Shown one piece after another: positions 1 through 8,266 of a DNA stretch of 21,077 nt. The notes beneath the pieces were generated by a model, which was not told where the DNA came from, searched no databases, and saw nothing but the letters and a program-made list of their open reading frames with translations. This DNA comes from CAZADA01 sp964636945 (lineage in GTDB: Bacteria > Pseudomonadota > Alphaproteobacteria > Caulobacterales > Maricaulaceae), in assembly GCA_964636945.1 (NCBI GenBank), contig CAZWVH010000054.1, positions 1-21,077 of the forward strand. Direction: 5' to 3'. The position numbers and the translations under genes are program-made. The stretch's first letter is position 1; each line of letters opens with the position of its first letter.

Positions 1-91
1 TGACATGGCGACGATCCTCTTTCACGAAGGATCCCACTATAGATCATTCACGCGCGCCCGACCGCCCGATCCTTGCGGCGAGGATTGTCTG

Positions 92-676
92 CTAAGACGG
101 CAAAGCCGACCCGTCCGCCACATCGCCTTCCACCTCCCACCGCACATCGCGCGCTGCATCGAGGGCGCGGCGCAACGCTTCGGCGAACTCCGCGCGCTCG
201 GGCGGGGAGAGAAACGCGCCGAGAATCAGCGTTTTGCCTTGGTTAACGAGCCGCACCTGGCTTTCATGCACCACCGGATCATCCACCAGCACCCGCGCCC
301 AATAGGTTGGCATGAGCCAATGCTGCACATGGCCGGCCGGGTGCCGGCGCACCACAGTGACGCGGGCGGGCGAGACATGCACCCGCTCCATGAGCCGACC
401 TTGGCGGTAGGAGATCTTAAACGCCAGCCATACCAGCAGGATATCGAGCCCGAAAAAGCCGATCACCGGCCAGGCGCCCATCATGAAAAACACAAGGCCG
501 GCGCTGAAACTCATGACGATCAGCGTCGCCATCAGCACCAAGAAGCCCACATTGCGCAGCGAGCGATTGGGCGCGAGCGTGGCGTCGAACACGCCTTCAT
601 CCTCGGGCGGCGACGGCCATCCCATGGTGGCGGGCATGTCTTCATAGACGCGACGGGCGAGTTGGCTCATGCCCAC
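92..676 (-). CDS. DUF2244 family membrane protein
   Basis: A 194-residue protein recognised as the DUF2244 family from its layout: a short N-terminal stretch ending in the TLAPNRSL segment (about residues 33-40), two adjacent hydrophobic helices (about 43-65 and 69-88), and a soluble C-terminal domain rich in beta strands. DUF2244 proteins are small inner-membrane proteins of unknown function, common in alphaproteobacteria. I chose the GTG at 676 because a GAAGGG Shine-Dalgarno (690-685 on the minus strand) lies 8 nt upstream; the ATG at 670 would be 14 nt away and is the alternative. The gene is divergent from nth with a 127-nt shared upstream region. No function is assigned. The family call is from pattern recognition, not from a search. 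Confidence 0.85.
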   Translation of the reverse strand: MGMSQLARRVYEDMPATMGWPSPPEDEGVFDATLAPNRSLRNVGFLVLMATLIVMSFSAGLVFFMMGAWPVIGFFGLDILLVWLAFKISYRQGRLMERVHVSPARVTVVRRHPAGHVQHWLMPTYWARVLVDDPVVHESQVRLVNQGKTLILGAFLSPPERAEFAEALRRALDAARDVRWEVEGDVADGSALPS

Positions 677-803
677 AATAATAGCCCTTCAGGCCGCAAA
701 ACGAAGCCCCGCGGCGAATTGCCCAACGCTGGGGACACAGGGCTTTGCGTCCAGGCGAAGGCCGCTACAGTTTGTGCAACGCTGTAAACCCCCATTATCG
801 ACC

Positions 804-1502
804 ATGCCAACTAAAGCCGTCGCAACACCTCGCTCTAAGAAACGCGCCGCCCCGGGCCTATCCAAGGAGGCTGCAGCGGAGCTCTACGCGCGGCTATCCC
901 ACTCCCGGCCTGACCCCAAAACTGAGCTGGAATACACCAATGCTTACACGCTGTTGGTGGCCGTCGCCTTGTCGGCGCAAGCCACCGATGTCGGCGTCAA
1001 TAAGGCCACGCGGCCGCTGTTTACCGAAGTGGACTCCCCTCAAGGCATGCTCGCGCTCGGCGAAGACGAGCTGCGCGAACGCATCAAGACGATCGGCCTC
1101 TACCGCAATAAGGCCAAAAACGTGATCGCCCTGTCAAAGATCTTAGTGGAACAGTATGGCGGCCAAGTCCCTGCTGACCGCGAAGCGCTGCAAAGCCTGC
1201 CGGGCGTCGGGCGCAAGACTGCGAATGTGGTGCTCAATGAGGCGTTTGGCGAACCCACGATCGCCGTGGACACACACATTCTGCGCGTTTCCAATCGCAC
1301 ACGCCTAGCCCCCGGGGAAACCCCCGATGCGGTGGAGGCCCGGCTGGAAAAAATCACGCCCGGTGAGTTTAAAAAGGGCGCGCACCATTGGTTGATCTTG
1401 CATGGGCGCTATGTGTGCAAGGCCCGCAAGCCGGAATGCTGGCGCTGCGTGATCGCGGACATCTGTAAGTATAAGGACAAATCGCCAGTCCCCAACAGCT
1501 AA
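804..1502 (+). CDS. nth: Endonuclease III (DNA glycosylase/AP lyase)
   Basis: This 232-residue protein is endonuclease III, a base-excision repair enzyme that removes oxidised pyrimidines and nicks the resulting abasic site by beta-elimination. The helix-hairpin-helix segment LPGVGRKT is at residues 132-139 and contains the catalytic lysine K138. The catalytic aspartate is D156 in the AVDTHILRVSNR stretch. The C-terminus has the [4Fe-4S] ligands C205, C212, C215 and C221 in the C-x6-C-x2-C-x5-C pattern. Length and spacing match the E. coli enzyme with an 18-residue N-terminal extension. The frame is open further upstream, but 804 is the first ATG giving a typical length; no clear Shine-Dalgarno precedes it, so the exact start is uncertain. 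Its TAA stop overlaps the stop of the convergent ATP-grasp gene. Confidence 0.96.
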   Translation: MPTKAVATPRSKKRAAPGLSKEAAAELYARLSHSRPDPKTELEYTNAYTLLVAVALSAQATDVGVNKATRPLFTEVDSPQGMLALGEDELRERIKTIGLYRNKAKNVIALSKILVEQYGGQVPADREALQSLPGVGRKTANVVLNEAFGEPTIAVDTHILRVSNRTRLAPGETPDAVEARLEKITPGEFKKGAHHWLILHGRYVCKARKPECWRCVIADICKYKDKSPVPNS

Positions 1503-2428
1503 ACGGTTTCGCTCATAAATTGATCGAGTGCTGCGGCGAAATACTCCCCGCATTGGGGCGCAAATTCCGGGTAGTGGTACGGCTCGATCAGTTCGGCCTC
1601 CATCAGTATCGGCGCGCCATCCAGGCCCGGCGCGATATCGATGCGCGCATACAGCAAGCGCTCGCCATCAAGGATGTCGGCGACCGACTCAAGCGTGGCG
1701 CCCACCACGCCCAATTCATCCTCGGTGGGCTGATAGTCAAGCTCTTGCGCGCCATAAACGCTCTGAACACGGAAGTCCCCCTGCGCAGGGACCTTACGCA
1801 CCGCGTGGGACCAATTCCCGTTATAAGTCATGACCGTGATTTCACCCTTGGCGGCAATGTCCGGCAAGAACGGCTGGATCAAACACGGACCGCCGGGCGC
1901 CCTTGCCGGATCAGGCGCGCCATCACCACGTGTCCATTTGATCAGTCGCATGGCCGCAGCGCCCACGCGCGGCTTGGCGACAATCGTGTCAGCCCCAAGT
2001 TCCTCAGCCGCCGCCTCCAGCGTCTCCACTGCAGCATTGTCCCGCCACAGCGTCGGCGCGATGGGCACGCCAGCCTCGTGCAGTGCCTTGAGGTAGATCT
2101 TATCCATATTCCATCGCACCACACTGCTGCTGTTGAATACGGGAATGTCGAGGTCTTCGATGGCCTCAAGCTTTTTGGCGAAGACGTTCTTTTTGTCCCA
2201 ATAGTCCCAGGTGGTGCCGATCACCACGGCGGCAAACGCCGACCAATCCACATTCGGGTCGTCCCAGACCACAGGCTGGAGTTGGATTGAGCGTTGCGCG
2301 CACGGCCGGGACAATGCGCCAAACTCGAGGTCAAACTCGAAAATGTCCGCCCGTGCGTTCGGCGAACCGGGAAGCATGTTGGATGAAGTCAAAAAGGCGA
2401 CGGGTTGCATGGGATACACACCAATCAT
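1499..2428 (-). CDS. ATP-grasp domain protein (RimK/glutathione synthetase-like)
   Basis: A 309-residue cytosolic protein with an ATP-grasp fold, the fold used by carboxylate-amine ligases that form an acyl-phosphate from ATP. Visible elements are the WNMDK segment (106-110), the nucleotide-binding lysine region VAKPRVGAA (150-158), the strand LIQPFLPDI followed by GEITVM (E196), and the magnesium-binding C-terminal region with R262, D264, E277 and E279 in ARIDI and MEAELIEP. The usual glutamate-x-asparagine pair at the end of ATP-grasp enzymes is ELIEP here, a form I associate with the DcsG/RimK-like subgroup. Substrate is unknown. Start is uncertain: ATG at 2428 and ATG at 2410 are both possible and neither has a strong Shine-Dalgarno. 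It is convergent with nth and divergent from the PfkB kinase. Confidence 0.82.
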   Translation of the reverse strand: MIGVYPMQPVAFLTSSNMLPGSPNARADIFEFDLEFGALSRPCAQRSIQLQPVVWDDPNVDWSAFAAVVIGTTWDYWDKKNVFAKKLEAIEDLDIPVFNSSSVVRWNMDKIYLKALHEAGVPIAPTLWRDNAAVETLEAAAEELGADTIVAKPRVGAAAMRLIKWTRGDGAPDPARAPGGPCLIQPFLPDIAAKGEITVMTYNGNWSHAVRKVPAQGDFRVQSVYGAQELDYQPTEDELGVVGATLESVADILDGERLLYARIDIAPGLDGAPILMEAELIEPYHYPEFAPQCGEYFAAALDQFMSETV

Positions 2429-2457
2429 CGAACGAAGCGCCGAGCTATAGCGGGGTC

Positions 2458-2488
2458 GTTGGGCGAAGTCGATCGACGAGGACCCAAC
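2458..2488. promoter_or_regulatory. Nested dyad in the divergent ATP-grasp/PfkB promoter region
   Basis: Outer arms GTTGGG (2458-2463) and CCCAAC (2483-2488) flank a perfect 10-bp palindrome GTCGATCGAC (2468-2477), nearly on the same centre. It lies 30 nt upstream of the ATP-grasp start and 86 nt upstream of the kinase start, so it could be an operator serving either promoter. The role is inferred from symmetry and position only. Confidence 0.3.
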
Positions 2489-2524
2489 CCATCGCTCGTT
2501 TTCGACAGCTTAGGTTGCACTCAC

Positions 2525-2554
2525 AATCGCACCCCTCTAGGCATGGGTGCGGTT
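2525..2554 (+). promoter_or_regulatory. Hairpin in the leader of the PfkB kinase gene
   Basis: A 10-bp stem (2525-2534 with 2545-2554, one G-U pair) with a 10-nt loop sits 19 nt before the kinase start codon and just before its Shine-Dalgarno. The core is CGCACCC pairing with GGGTGCG. No long T-run follows, so an ordinary terminator is unlikely. It may affect translation or mark a cis-regulatory RNA, but I do not recognise it as a known riboswitch class. Confidence 0.35.
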
Positions 2555-2573
2555 TGGCTTTGGAGATCGCCCC

Positions 2574-3581
2574 ATGACTGACGCTGCATTGAGTTCCGCC
2601 ACGTATGACGTTGTTGGTGTTGGCAACGCGATTGTGGATGTCCTGGCGCCGGTGGACGACGCGTTTCTCAAGACCCACGGAATCGCCAAAGATTCAATGA
2701 CATTGATCGATGAGGATCAAGCCAAGAATTTGTACGACGCTATGCCGGCCGGCACGGAAAAATCGGGCGGATCGGCGGCCAACACCATGGCGGGGATCGC
2801 CAGCCTCGGCGGCAAAGCGCGCTATTTGGGCAAAGTGGCCAACGACCAGCTGGGCAGCGTCTTTGCCCACGACATTCGCGCCATCGGCGTCGACTATGAC
2901 ACGCCCCCCCTCGACAGCGGTCCAGCGACGGCCAGTTGTTTAATCCTGGTGACGCCCGACGCGGCTCGGTCCATGAACACATTCCTTGGCGCGTCAGCGT
3001 TGTTTTCCAAAGCGGATATCGACGAATCCGCGATCCAAGCGGCCGCGTTCACATATCTTGAGGGTTATCTGTTCGATCGCGAGGACGCCAAACGGGCGTT
3101 CGCCCACGCCGCCGAAACCGCAAAGTCCGGACATCGCAAAGTGGCGCTGACCTTGTCTGATCTGTTCTGTGTCGATCGCCACCGCGCCAGTTTCCGCCAA
3201 TTGGTGGACAACCATGTGGATGTGGTGTTCGCCAATGAGGCTGAACTCCTGTCACTTTATGAAACCGACGACTTTGACGCCGCCATCGCCCAATTCCGCG
3301 CCGAAGCGGAGCTCGCTTTCGTCACCCGATCGGCCAAGGGCGCCATTGTGGTTTCACATGATGGTCTCACCGAAGTTCCCGCAGCGCCTGTGAACGGCAC
3401 TGTCATCGACACCACTGGAGCTGGGGATCAGTTTGCCGCTGGTGCGCTGTTTGGCCTAGCCCGCAACATGCCGCTGGCTGAGTGTGCCCGCTTGGGGACA
3501 ATCGCGGCGTCTGAAGTGATCAGCCACTATGGGGCCCGCCCCGAAGTCAAGCTGGCAGACTTGATCAAGGAGCGCGCCTGA
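2574..3581 (+). CDS. PfkB/ribokinase family sugar kinase, probably adenosine kinase
   Basis: A 335-residue PfkB-family kinase, transferring the ATP gamma-phosphate to a hydroxyl of a sugar or nucleoside. The N-terminal strand has VGVGNAIVDVL (14-24), the substrate-binding glycine-rich segment is GGSAANT (65-71), and the anion hole with catalytic base is DTTGAGDQFAAG (279-290), with D285 as the base. Proteins of this type in alphaproteobacteria are usually annotated as adenosine kinase, which would recycle adenosine to AMP; substrate cannot be settled from sequence alone. The ATG at 2574 is preferred over the upstream in-frame GTG at 2547 because a GGAG motif (2562-2565) precedes it. It is cytosolic, and its 3' end lies 23 nt from the stop of the convergent outer-membrane protein gene. 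Confidence 0.9.
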   Translation: MTDAALSSATYDVVGVGNAIVDVLAPVDDAFLKTHGIAKDSMTLIDEDQAKNLYDAMPAGTEKSGGSAANTMAGIASLGGKARYLGKVANDQLGSVFAHDIRAIGVDYDTPPLDSGPATASCLILVTPDAARSMNTFLGASALFSKADIDESAIQAAAFTYLEGYLFDREDAKRAFAHAAETAKSGHRKVALTLSDLFCVDRHRASFRQLVDNHVDVVFANEAELLSLYETDDFDAAIAQFRAEAELAFVTRSAKGAIVVSHDGLTEVPAAPVNGTVIDTTGAGDQFAAGALFGLARNMPLAECARLGTIAASEVISHYGARPEVKLADLIKERA

Positions 3582-3604
3582 CAGAGTTGAAGGCGGCGCA
3601 TCGG

Positions 3605-4579
3605 TCAATACTTGAACGAAAACCCAAGACTGAAGCCCTCCACATTCTCCCCAAACAACACTGATGTGCGCAGCGCCACGCCGTCAATGATCGAAGCGTT
3701 GGGCGTGACGATTTCCACGCCTGCGCCGACTTGCGAGAGGTGATCAAAACCGATGGCCGAGCCGGCATGACCGCTGATGAACGTCGTGCCGGCAAACGCC
3801 TCCCAGCGAAGTCTACGATTGAACAGCGTCAATGGGGTCGGTCCTTCGACTTCCACATTGACACTGGCCAATTGGAGCTGCGCATCGACATCTAAGGCCT
3901 CGTCCGAAGTTGCAATTGGCAAACTGTGAATCGCACTGCCCCGAACCACCCCCGTGACCTCGATATCGTCACGTGGCTCAAATTCCACCACGACTTCCAT
4001 TGCGCCACCATAGAGCAGAGCGCTTGTCCGCGCATCGAAGACCACATCGTTACTGACAGCAAAAAGTTCGTTGGCGAACGGACCAGATGTCGTTGTGTTA
4101 TCGGTAAAGTGCGAGGCGCCCGCCACGGCGATCGGGCGCAGCTTCAGCCACGACGTAATGTCTATTTCTGCGCCAGCCCCACCAACCGCCGACAGCAAGT
4201 TGTATTTCACGTGGGCGCGTGTGGGCTCCTCGCCTTCAAAACTGACCGCAAAGGTTTCATCGCCCGCGGCGATTCCCAGATTGACCTCAAAATATGGCCG
4301 GACCGATTTGCCGTTTTCGATTGTGAACACGGGTGACCCGCGTACGCTGCGAATTCCATAGTCACTCGATCTTGGTCTATCGATGGTGTAGTTGGCGCCG
4401 GCAATGTCTGGAACGCCTGTGAACAGCGCAAAAGACTGAAACGCGGCCCCTAAATCAACCCGTTCAGCCGCAGTGCGGATCGCATCGCGCAGCTCTTCGG
4501 GTGTTGGCTGCGCATCCGACGGTGAAGACGCAGCCACGATGAACACTATTGCGGAAACAAATGAAGAGCGCCTGGTCAT
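3605..4579 (-). CDS. Secreted, probably outer-membrane beta-barrel protein, unknown function
   Basis: I do not recognise a specific family. The 324-residue product begins with a typical Sec signal peptide (positive MTRRSS start, hydrophobic core at about 7-18, likely cleavage after SDA at 23). The rest is predicted to be mostly alternating polar/hydrophobic beta strands, with glycine- and aromatic-rich segments. It ends in FSLGFSFKY, an alternating aromatic C-terminal strand of the kind recognised by the BAM machinery, although the last residue is tyrosine rather than phenylalanine. This suggests a barrel in the outer membrane. There is one Leu/Phe-rich helical segment (about 26-54) just after the signal peptide. 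It is divergent from the AI-2E-type transporter and convergent with the PfkB kinase, with no obvious functional link to either. Confidence 0.7.
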   Translation of the reverse strand: MTRRSSFVSAIVFIVAASSPSDAQPTPEELRDAIRTAAERVDLGAAFQSFALFTGVPDIAGANYTIDRPRSSDYGIRSVRGSPVFTIENGKSVRPYFEVNLGIAAGDETFAVSFEGEEPTRAHVKYNLLSAVGGAGAEIDITSWLKLRPIAVAGASHFTDNTTTSGPFANELFAVSNDVVFDARTSALLYGGAMEVVVEFEPRDDIEVTGVVRGSAIHSLPIATSDEALDVDAQLQLASVNVEVEGPTPLTLFNRRLRWEAFAGTTFISGHAGSAIGFDHLSQVGAGVEIVTPNASIIDGVALRTSVLFGENVEGFSLGFSFKY

Positions 4580-4859
4580 TGCAGCAAATTAGCGCCCACA
4601 TTTTGAGTTCGCTAACCTTGACTACAGTCGACACGATCTGGAACGCAGTCAATACAAACTTTTAGTCATAGAACTCCCTTTTGCGCGCTCCATACGATTT
4701 GCCGTTGGCCTCAGCACATCACGGCTTACCTCGAAAATGGCGCGATCTGATGGACTGGGCTAAGCTTGGATTGCCGGCCGCGCATATCCGGTGGCAAGCG
4801 CGTAAACCAGCGTAACGACCGACCAATCCGGCTCATGGCCTGGCCAAAGGTATTACGGA
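4580..4859. other. Divergent intergenic region
   Basis: These 280 bases hold the 5' regions of the outer-membrane protein gene (minus) and the AI-2E transporter gene (plus). A 6-bp inverted repeat, TTAGCG (4589-4594) and CGCTAA (4610-4615), lies just upstream of the minus-strand start. I see no reading frame, RNA gene or convincing -35/-10 pair. Confidence 0.4.
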
Positions 4860-5975
4860 ATGAAACGCCTCGATCCTGATCTCGTCCGGTGGATAGCTAT
4901 TTTTGGCGTCACCGCATTGGTGACACTTCTCTTTTTCCGGATGATTCAACCCTTCATCGTGCCCTTGGTCTTAGCCGCGATTGTCGCGGAAATGGCCTCC
5001 GGACTTCAAACCCGCGTGGCGCACTTGACAGGCAAGCGCCGAAGCATCGCGACAATGCTCACCTTCTTCATCCTCTGTGTGTCGACGATTGGACCAATCT
5101 TAATTGTGTTTTTGCTTGCCGCACGCCAGGCCCAGTCAATCGCGACGAGCGCTGCCGCCTGGGTTCAAGACCTTCGCGAACGCGGCGGCATCCAAGCCCT
5201 GCCTGATTGGGTCCCGTTCCAAGATGAAAATGGTCAATTCAGCGCAGATATTCTTTCGAAATTTGGACAAGTTACAGAAGCAGCTAGCGGTTTTGTTGCC
5301 TCTTCATTCGGTCATCTGGCAAGCGGGACCTTGCATTTTTTGCTCAATTTCTTCGTTTTCCTCTACGCCCTCTTCCTCTTTTTGCATATGCGACGACCAG
5401 TCATTGCGCATATCATGTCCTTTACTGGGCTGCCGGTCGACACGCAACGGGAACTCAGCCACCGCATGGTCAACATCACCCAAGCCACCTTGAAGGGCAT
5501 GCTGATCATTGGTGTCGTCCAAGGAACGCTTGGCGCCATTGGGTTTTGGGCGGCTGGGTTGGGTGACGCCGTATTTTGGGGCGTCGTCATGGCCATCGTC
5601 TCGATTGTGCCCGGCATCGGCCCACTGTTTGTGCTTCTGTGCGGGGCCGCTTGGTTATTCACCCAAGGCGATACGATCGCAGCAATCGGGCTTGCGCTGT
5701 GGGCCGTTGCTGTTGTCGGCACGATCGACAACATCCTCAGACCGATTTTGGTGGGTCATGACGCAGCGCTTCACGACATTTTGGTTCTGATCTCCACACT
5801 GGGCGGCTTGGCCCTGTTCGGCGCTACTGGACTGGTGATTGGACCGGTTTTGGCTGGCCTGTTTGTCACGCTGTGGATCACCTTGACCCGCATGGCCAGC
5901 GGAAGGCGTCACGAACACAAGGAGCCATCGCGCGCTCATCCCAGCGCGCACCACCCCACCAAGCAGGAGACTTGA
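4860..5975 (+). CDS. AI-2E family transporter (TqsA/PerM/YdbP-like permease)
   Basis: A 371-residue polytopic inner-membrane protein of the AI-2E transporter family (PF01594). Two N-terminal helices (about 10-45) precede a helix at about 64-88, then a soluble stretch (90-150) and a C-terminal helical bundle. The family signature is clear: SIVPGIGPLF (248-257), VGTIDNILRPILVG (286-299), and the conserved STLGGLALFGATGLVIGP segment (312-329). Members include exporters of the autoinducer AI-2 and sodium-proton antiporters, so the substrate here is open. The tail after residue 348 is short and rich in histidine and charged residues (HEHK, AHPSAHH), possibly just a cytoplasmic extension. The ATG at 4860 follows a weak purine-rich AAAGG. 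The gene converges on the arylsulfatase. Confidence 0.92.
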   Translation: MKRLDPDLVRWIAIFGVTALVTLLFFRMIQPFIVPLVLAAIVAEMASGLQTRVAHLTGKRRSIATMLTFFILCVSTIGPILIVFLLAARQAQSIATSAAAWVQDLRERGGIQALPDWVPFQDENGQFSADILSKFGQVTEAASGFVASSFGHLASGTLHFLLNFFVFLYALFLFLHMRRPVIAHIMSFTGLPVDTQRELSHRMVNITQATLKGMLIIGVVQGTLGAIGFWAAGLGDAVFWGVVMAIVSIVPGIGPLFVLLCGAAWLFTQGDTIAAIGLALWAVAVVGTIDNILRPILVGHDAALHDILVLISTLGGLALFGATGLVIGPVLAGLFVTLWITLTRMASGRRHEHKEPSRAHPSAHHPTKQET

Positions 5976-6006
5976 TCTGTGTGGGGCTCGATATCACGAA
6001 ATGGGT

Positions 6007-6056
6007 AAAAAAAATCCGCCGCTCGGTTGCAAGCAAGAGCCCGTTCCGAGCGGCGG
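6007..6056 (-). terminator. Rho-independent terminator of the arylsulfatase gene
   Basis: A perfect 11-bp GC-rich stem (6016-6026 with 6046-6056; CCGCCGCTCGG and its complement) with a 19-nt loop. Read on the minus strand it starts 12 nt past the arylsulfatase stop and is followed by a run of eight T (6014-6007). On the plus strand the T-tract is missing, so for the transporter transcript it would at best be a weak terminator. Confidence 0.88.
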
Positions 6057-6068
6057 CGTGATTATCGT

Positions 6069-7679
6069 TTACTTCTGAATTGAAGATGTGATTGCTTCCA
6101 ACGCGTTGTTCACCGTGAACGAACCCGCCTCTTGACGCGGTGGGAACTCTTCGAAGGTGGCGAGGAACTCACCCACAATCGGGCCCATCGGGTACATGAT
6201 CCAGGCATGGCTGATCATCCAGTCCCAATAGGTGTTCGATGTAATCGTTGCGTTTTCATAGGGGTCGGTGCGCAAGTTGAAGATGTATGGCATGCGAAGA
6301 TTGCGGAACTCCCGCTGCCAAATTTCCAACGTCCCTTCTTGGTCTTGGACCATGAAGTGCACTTTCCAGTTTCCGACGCGCAATGCAATTAAGTCACCTT
6401 CGTCGGAGAAATAGAAGAAGCGATCACGCGGGCCGCGTTCTTCTTCTCCGGTCAGATGAGGCAATAGATTGAATCCGTCGAGATGAACCTTGTAGCGCTC
6501 GCCATTGGCGCGATAGCCATCGCGCAGCTTTTCAGCGATATCTTCTTCGCCCGCGGCCGCCAGGAATGTTGGCGCCCAATCCAAGTGCGAGACGATCTCA
6601 TTCGAAATGCTGCCCGGTTCGATCATGCCCGGCCAGCGCACGAATGCAGGCACGCGGAATGCGCCTTCCCAGCCCGAATTCTTTTCATTGCGGAATGCGG
6701 ACGTTCCGGCGTCAGGCCAGGTGTTTTTGTGCGGACCATTGTCGGTGGAATACAGCACGATTGTGTCGTCTGTTAATCCGAGCGCGTCGATATGATCCAA
6801 GATCGAGCCCACATTGCGGTCATGGTTCAGCATGGCGTCGTGGTAGACGCTTTGTGATGGCCCGGCCTGCCCATCCTGTTCTTCGGTCACATAGGTTCGG
6901 AAGTGCATGTGCGTGAAGTTCACCCACAAAAAGAAGGGCTGGTCGTCGACCACCTGACGGGTCATGAAGTCCTTGGCGCGGTTCGCAATGTCATCGTCGA
7001 TCGTTTCCATCCGCTTGCGCGTTAACGGGCCAGTGTCTTCGCACTCCTGCTTGCCCCAAGCGCCGAAACGCGGATGATCTTCTTCGTCGCTTACTTCTTC
7101 AGTCGCTTTGCAATCAAGCACGCCGCGCGGACCGAACGCTTCTAAGAATGTACGGCCATCTTCCAGGACCAATTCTCGCGGATAGTCGCGCGTTTCCGGC
7201 TCTTCTTCGGCATTCAAATGGTAGAGGTTGCCATAGAACTCATCAAAGCCATGCACCGTTGGCAAATGCTCGTTGCGGTCGCCCAGATGGTTTTTGCCAA
7301 ACTGACCGGTAGCGTAGCCCTGTTCCTTAAGCAGTGTGGCCATGGTCGGATCTTCCGCCTGCATGCCTTGGGGCGCTCCTGGCATGCCCACTTTGCTCAG
7401 ACCCGTCCGGAACACCGCCTGGCCGGTGATGAACGCGGACCGTCCGGCCGTGCAGCTCTGCTCCGCGTAATAATCCGTAAACGTCATGCCTTCAGCGGCA
7501 ACGCGGTCGATATTGGGCGTGCGGTAGCCCATAATGCCCTTTGACCATACGCTGAGATTGTCGCGCCCAATATCATCGCCCCAAATGACAACAATATTTG
7601 GCTTATCCGACTGCGCCGCGGCATTGCCCGCACACATGCTCAGTGCGCACGCCGTGGCCGCTAAAAATCGCCCCATCAT
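6069..7679 (-). CDS. Arylsulfatase (formylglycine-dependent sulfatase)
   Basis: A 536-residue secreted sulfatase that hydrolyses sulfate esters. The start at 7679 is fixed by a GGAGG Shine-Dalgarno 8 nt upstream; the in-frame TTG at 7694 overlaps that motif. The signal peptide is MMGRFLAATACALSMCAGNAAA with cleavage near Q23, giving a periplasmic enzyme. Metal ligands D35 and D36 are in GDD. The active-site motif is SCTAGR with C76 expected to become formylglycine; it is the C-x-A-x-R variant. Lysine K129 and H131 lie in GKNHLG, H257 in FTHMHF, and D313 and N314 in STDNG. The C-terminal domain contains the short PYIFNLRTDPYEN strand typical of sulfatases. No sulfatase-maturation gene is present, so the formylglycine-generating enzyme must be elsewhere. 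Substrate is unknown. The gene has its own terminator. Confidence 0.95.
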   Translation of the reverse strand: MMGRFLAATACALSMCAGNAAAQSDKPNIVVIWGDDIGRDNLSVWSKGIMGYRTPNIDRVAAEGMTFTDYYAEQSCTAGRSAFITGQAVFRTGLSKVGMPGAPQGMQAEDPTMATLLKEQGYATGQFGKNHLGDRNEHLPTVHGFDEFYGNLYHLNAEEEPETRDYPRELVLEDGRTFLEAFGPRGVLDCKATEEVSDEEDHPRFGAWGKQECEDTGPLTRKRMETIDDDIANRAKDFMTRQVVDDQPFFLWVNFTHMHFRTYVTEEQDGQAGPSQSVYHDAMLNHDRNVGSILDHIDALGLTDDTIVLYSTDNGPHKNTWPDAGTSAFRNEKNSGWEGAFRVPAFVRWPGMIEPGSISNEIVSHLDWAPTFLAAAGEEDIAEKLRDGYRANGERYKVHLDGFNLLPHLTGEEERGPRDRFFYFSDEGDLIALRVGNWKVHFMVQDQEGTLEIWQREFRNLRMPYIFNLRTDPYENATITSNTYWDWMISHAWIMYPMGPIVGEFLATFEEFPPRQEAGSFTVNNALEAITSSIQK

Positions 7680-7835
7680 GCTTTCGTCCTCCAATCAGTC
7701 TGTCTGGAAAGCTGATTAAAATGCTACCGCAGCAATTGGCGTGCGAACAGAATTGATCACAGCAAAGCCGATGAAAAATGCAGGTAAGATGGCCGCGAAG
7801 CTTCCGCCTCTTCGGTCAAGGCAACGTATTAAACG

Positions 7836-8264
7836 TCAATGTGACGATGAGATCAGATGGGGTTCAATCAGCACAAATCCCCACACGCCAATCAACGCCA
7901 AGGGAATGAACAAATGCGGCATGAGGATTGTGGGGGCGAACCAAAACCGCGCACCGGGCTTCACATCCCTGCCGCTGCCCAATTTTTCCTGAACCCTTTC
8001 AAAGCCACGGATCGCCCGGGTCAACGCCAAATTCCCGAAAAAGCTGCCGATAAAACTGGAGACGCTGGCGGCGAAGCCGAGCACGGCAATGGCCGTTTGC
8101 GCCTGTCCGGTCTGCTCGGGGTCAGCCAAGAAATAGGACGCGAACAGAAACCCCTGTAGGGTTAGCGCCCATCCCATCCTCTGATTGATGACATTGTTTT
8201 CGTTATTGATTGCTTCAGCGAGGATGCGTTTGTCCTCGATCAAGTTTTCGCGGTCATCGGTCAT
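7836..8264 (-). CDS. Small membrane protein, unknown function
   Basis: A 142-residue protein that I do not recognise. It has a charged N-terminal helix (about 1-30, rich in Glu, Asn, Arg), then three probable membrane segments at about 31-46, 56-81 and 112-133, with the basic stretch RAIRGFERVQEKLGSGRD in between, and a short C-terminus. No signal peptide is apparent. The segment NENNVINQRMGWALTLQGFLFAS is a helical amphipathic to hydrophobic transition seen in many uncharacterised small membrane proteins. The start at 8264 is preceded by a run of nine G on the minus strand (8275-8267), which supplies the Shine-Dalgarno. It lies downstream of the lectin-like gene in the same direction, separated from it by a terminator, and upstream of the arylsulfatase. 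Confidence 0.7.
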   Translation of the reverse strand: MTDDRENLIEDKRILAEAINNENNVINQRMGWALTLQGFLFASYFLADPEQTGQAQTAIAVLGFAASVSSFIGSFFGNLALTRAIRGFERVQEKLGSGRDVKPGARFWFAPTILMPHLFIPLALIGVWGFVLIEPHLISSSH

Positions 8265-8266
8265 AA

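Noticed and set aside
13..33. 6-bp hairpin GATCCT / AGGATC beyond the DUF2244 stop
   Set aside because: The stem is short and has no T-tract, so there is no reason to call it a terminator.
5..787. 260-codon open frame opposite the DUF2244 gene
   Set aside because: It is a His/Arg/Pro-rich low-quality translation, has no Shine-Dalgarno, and lies antisense to a recognisable family.
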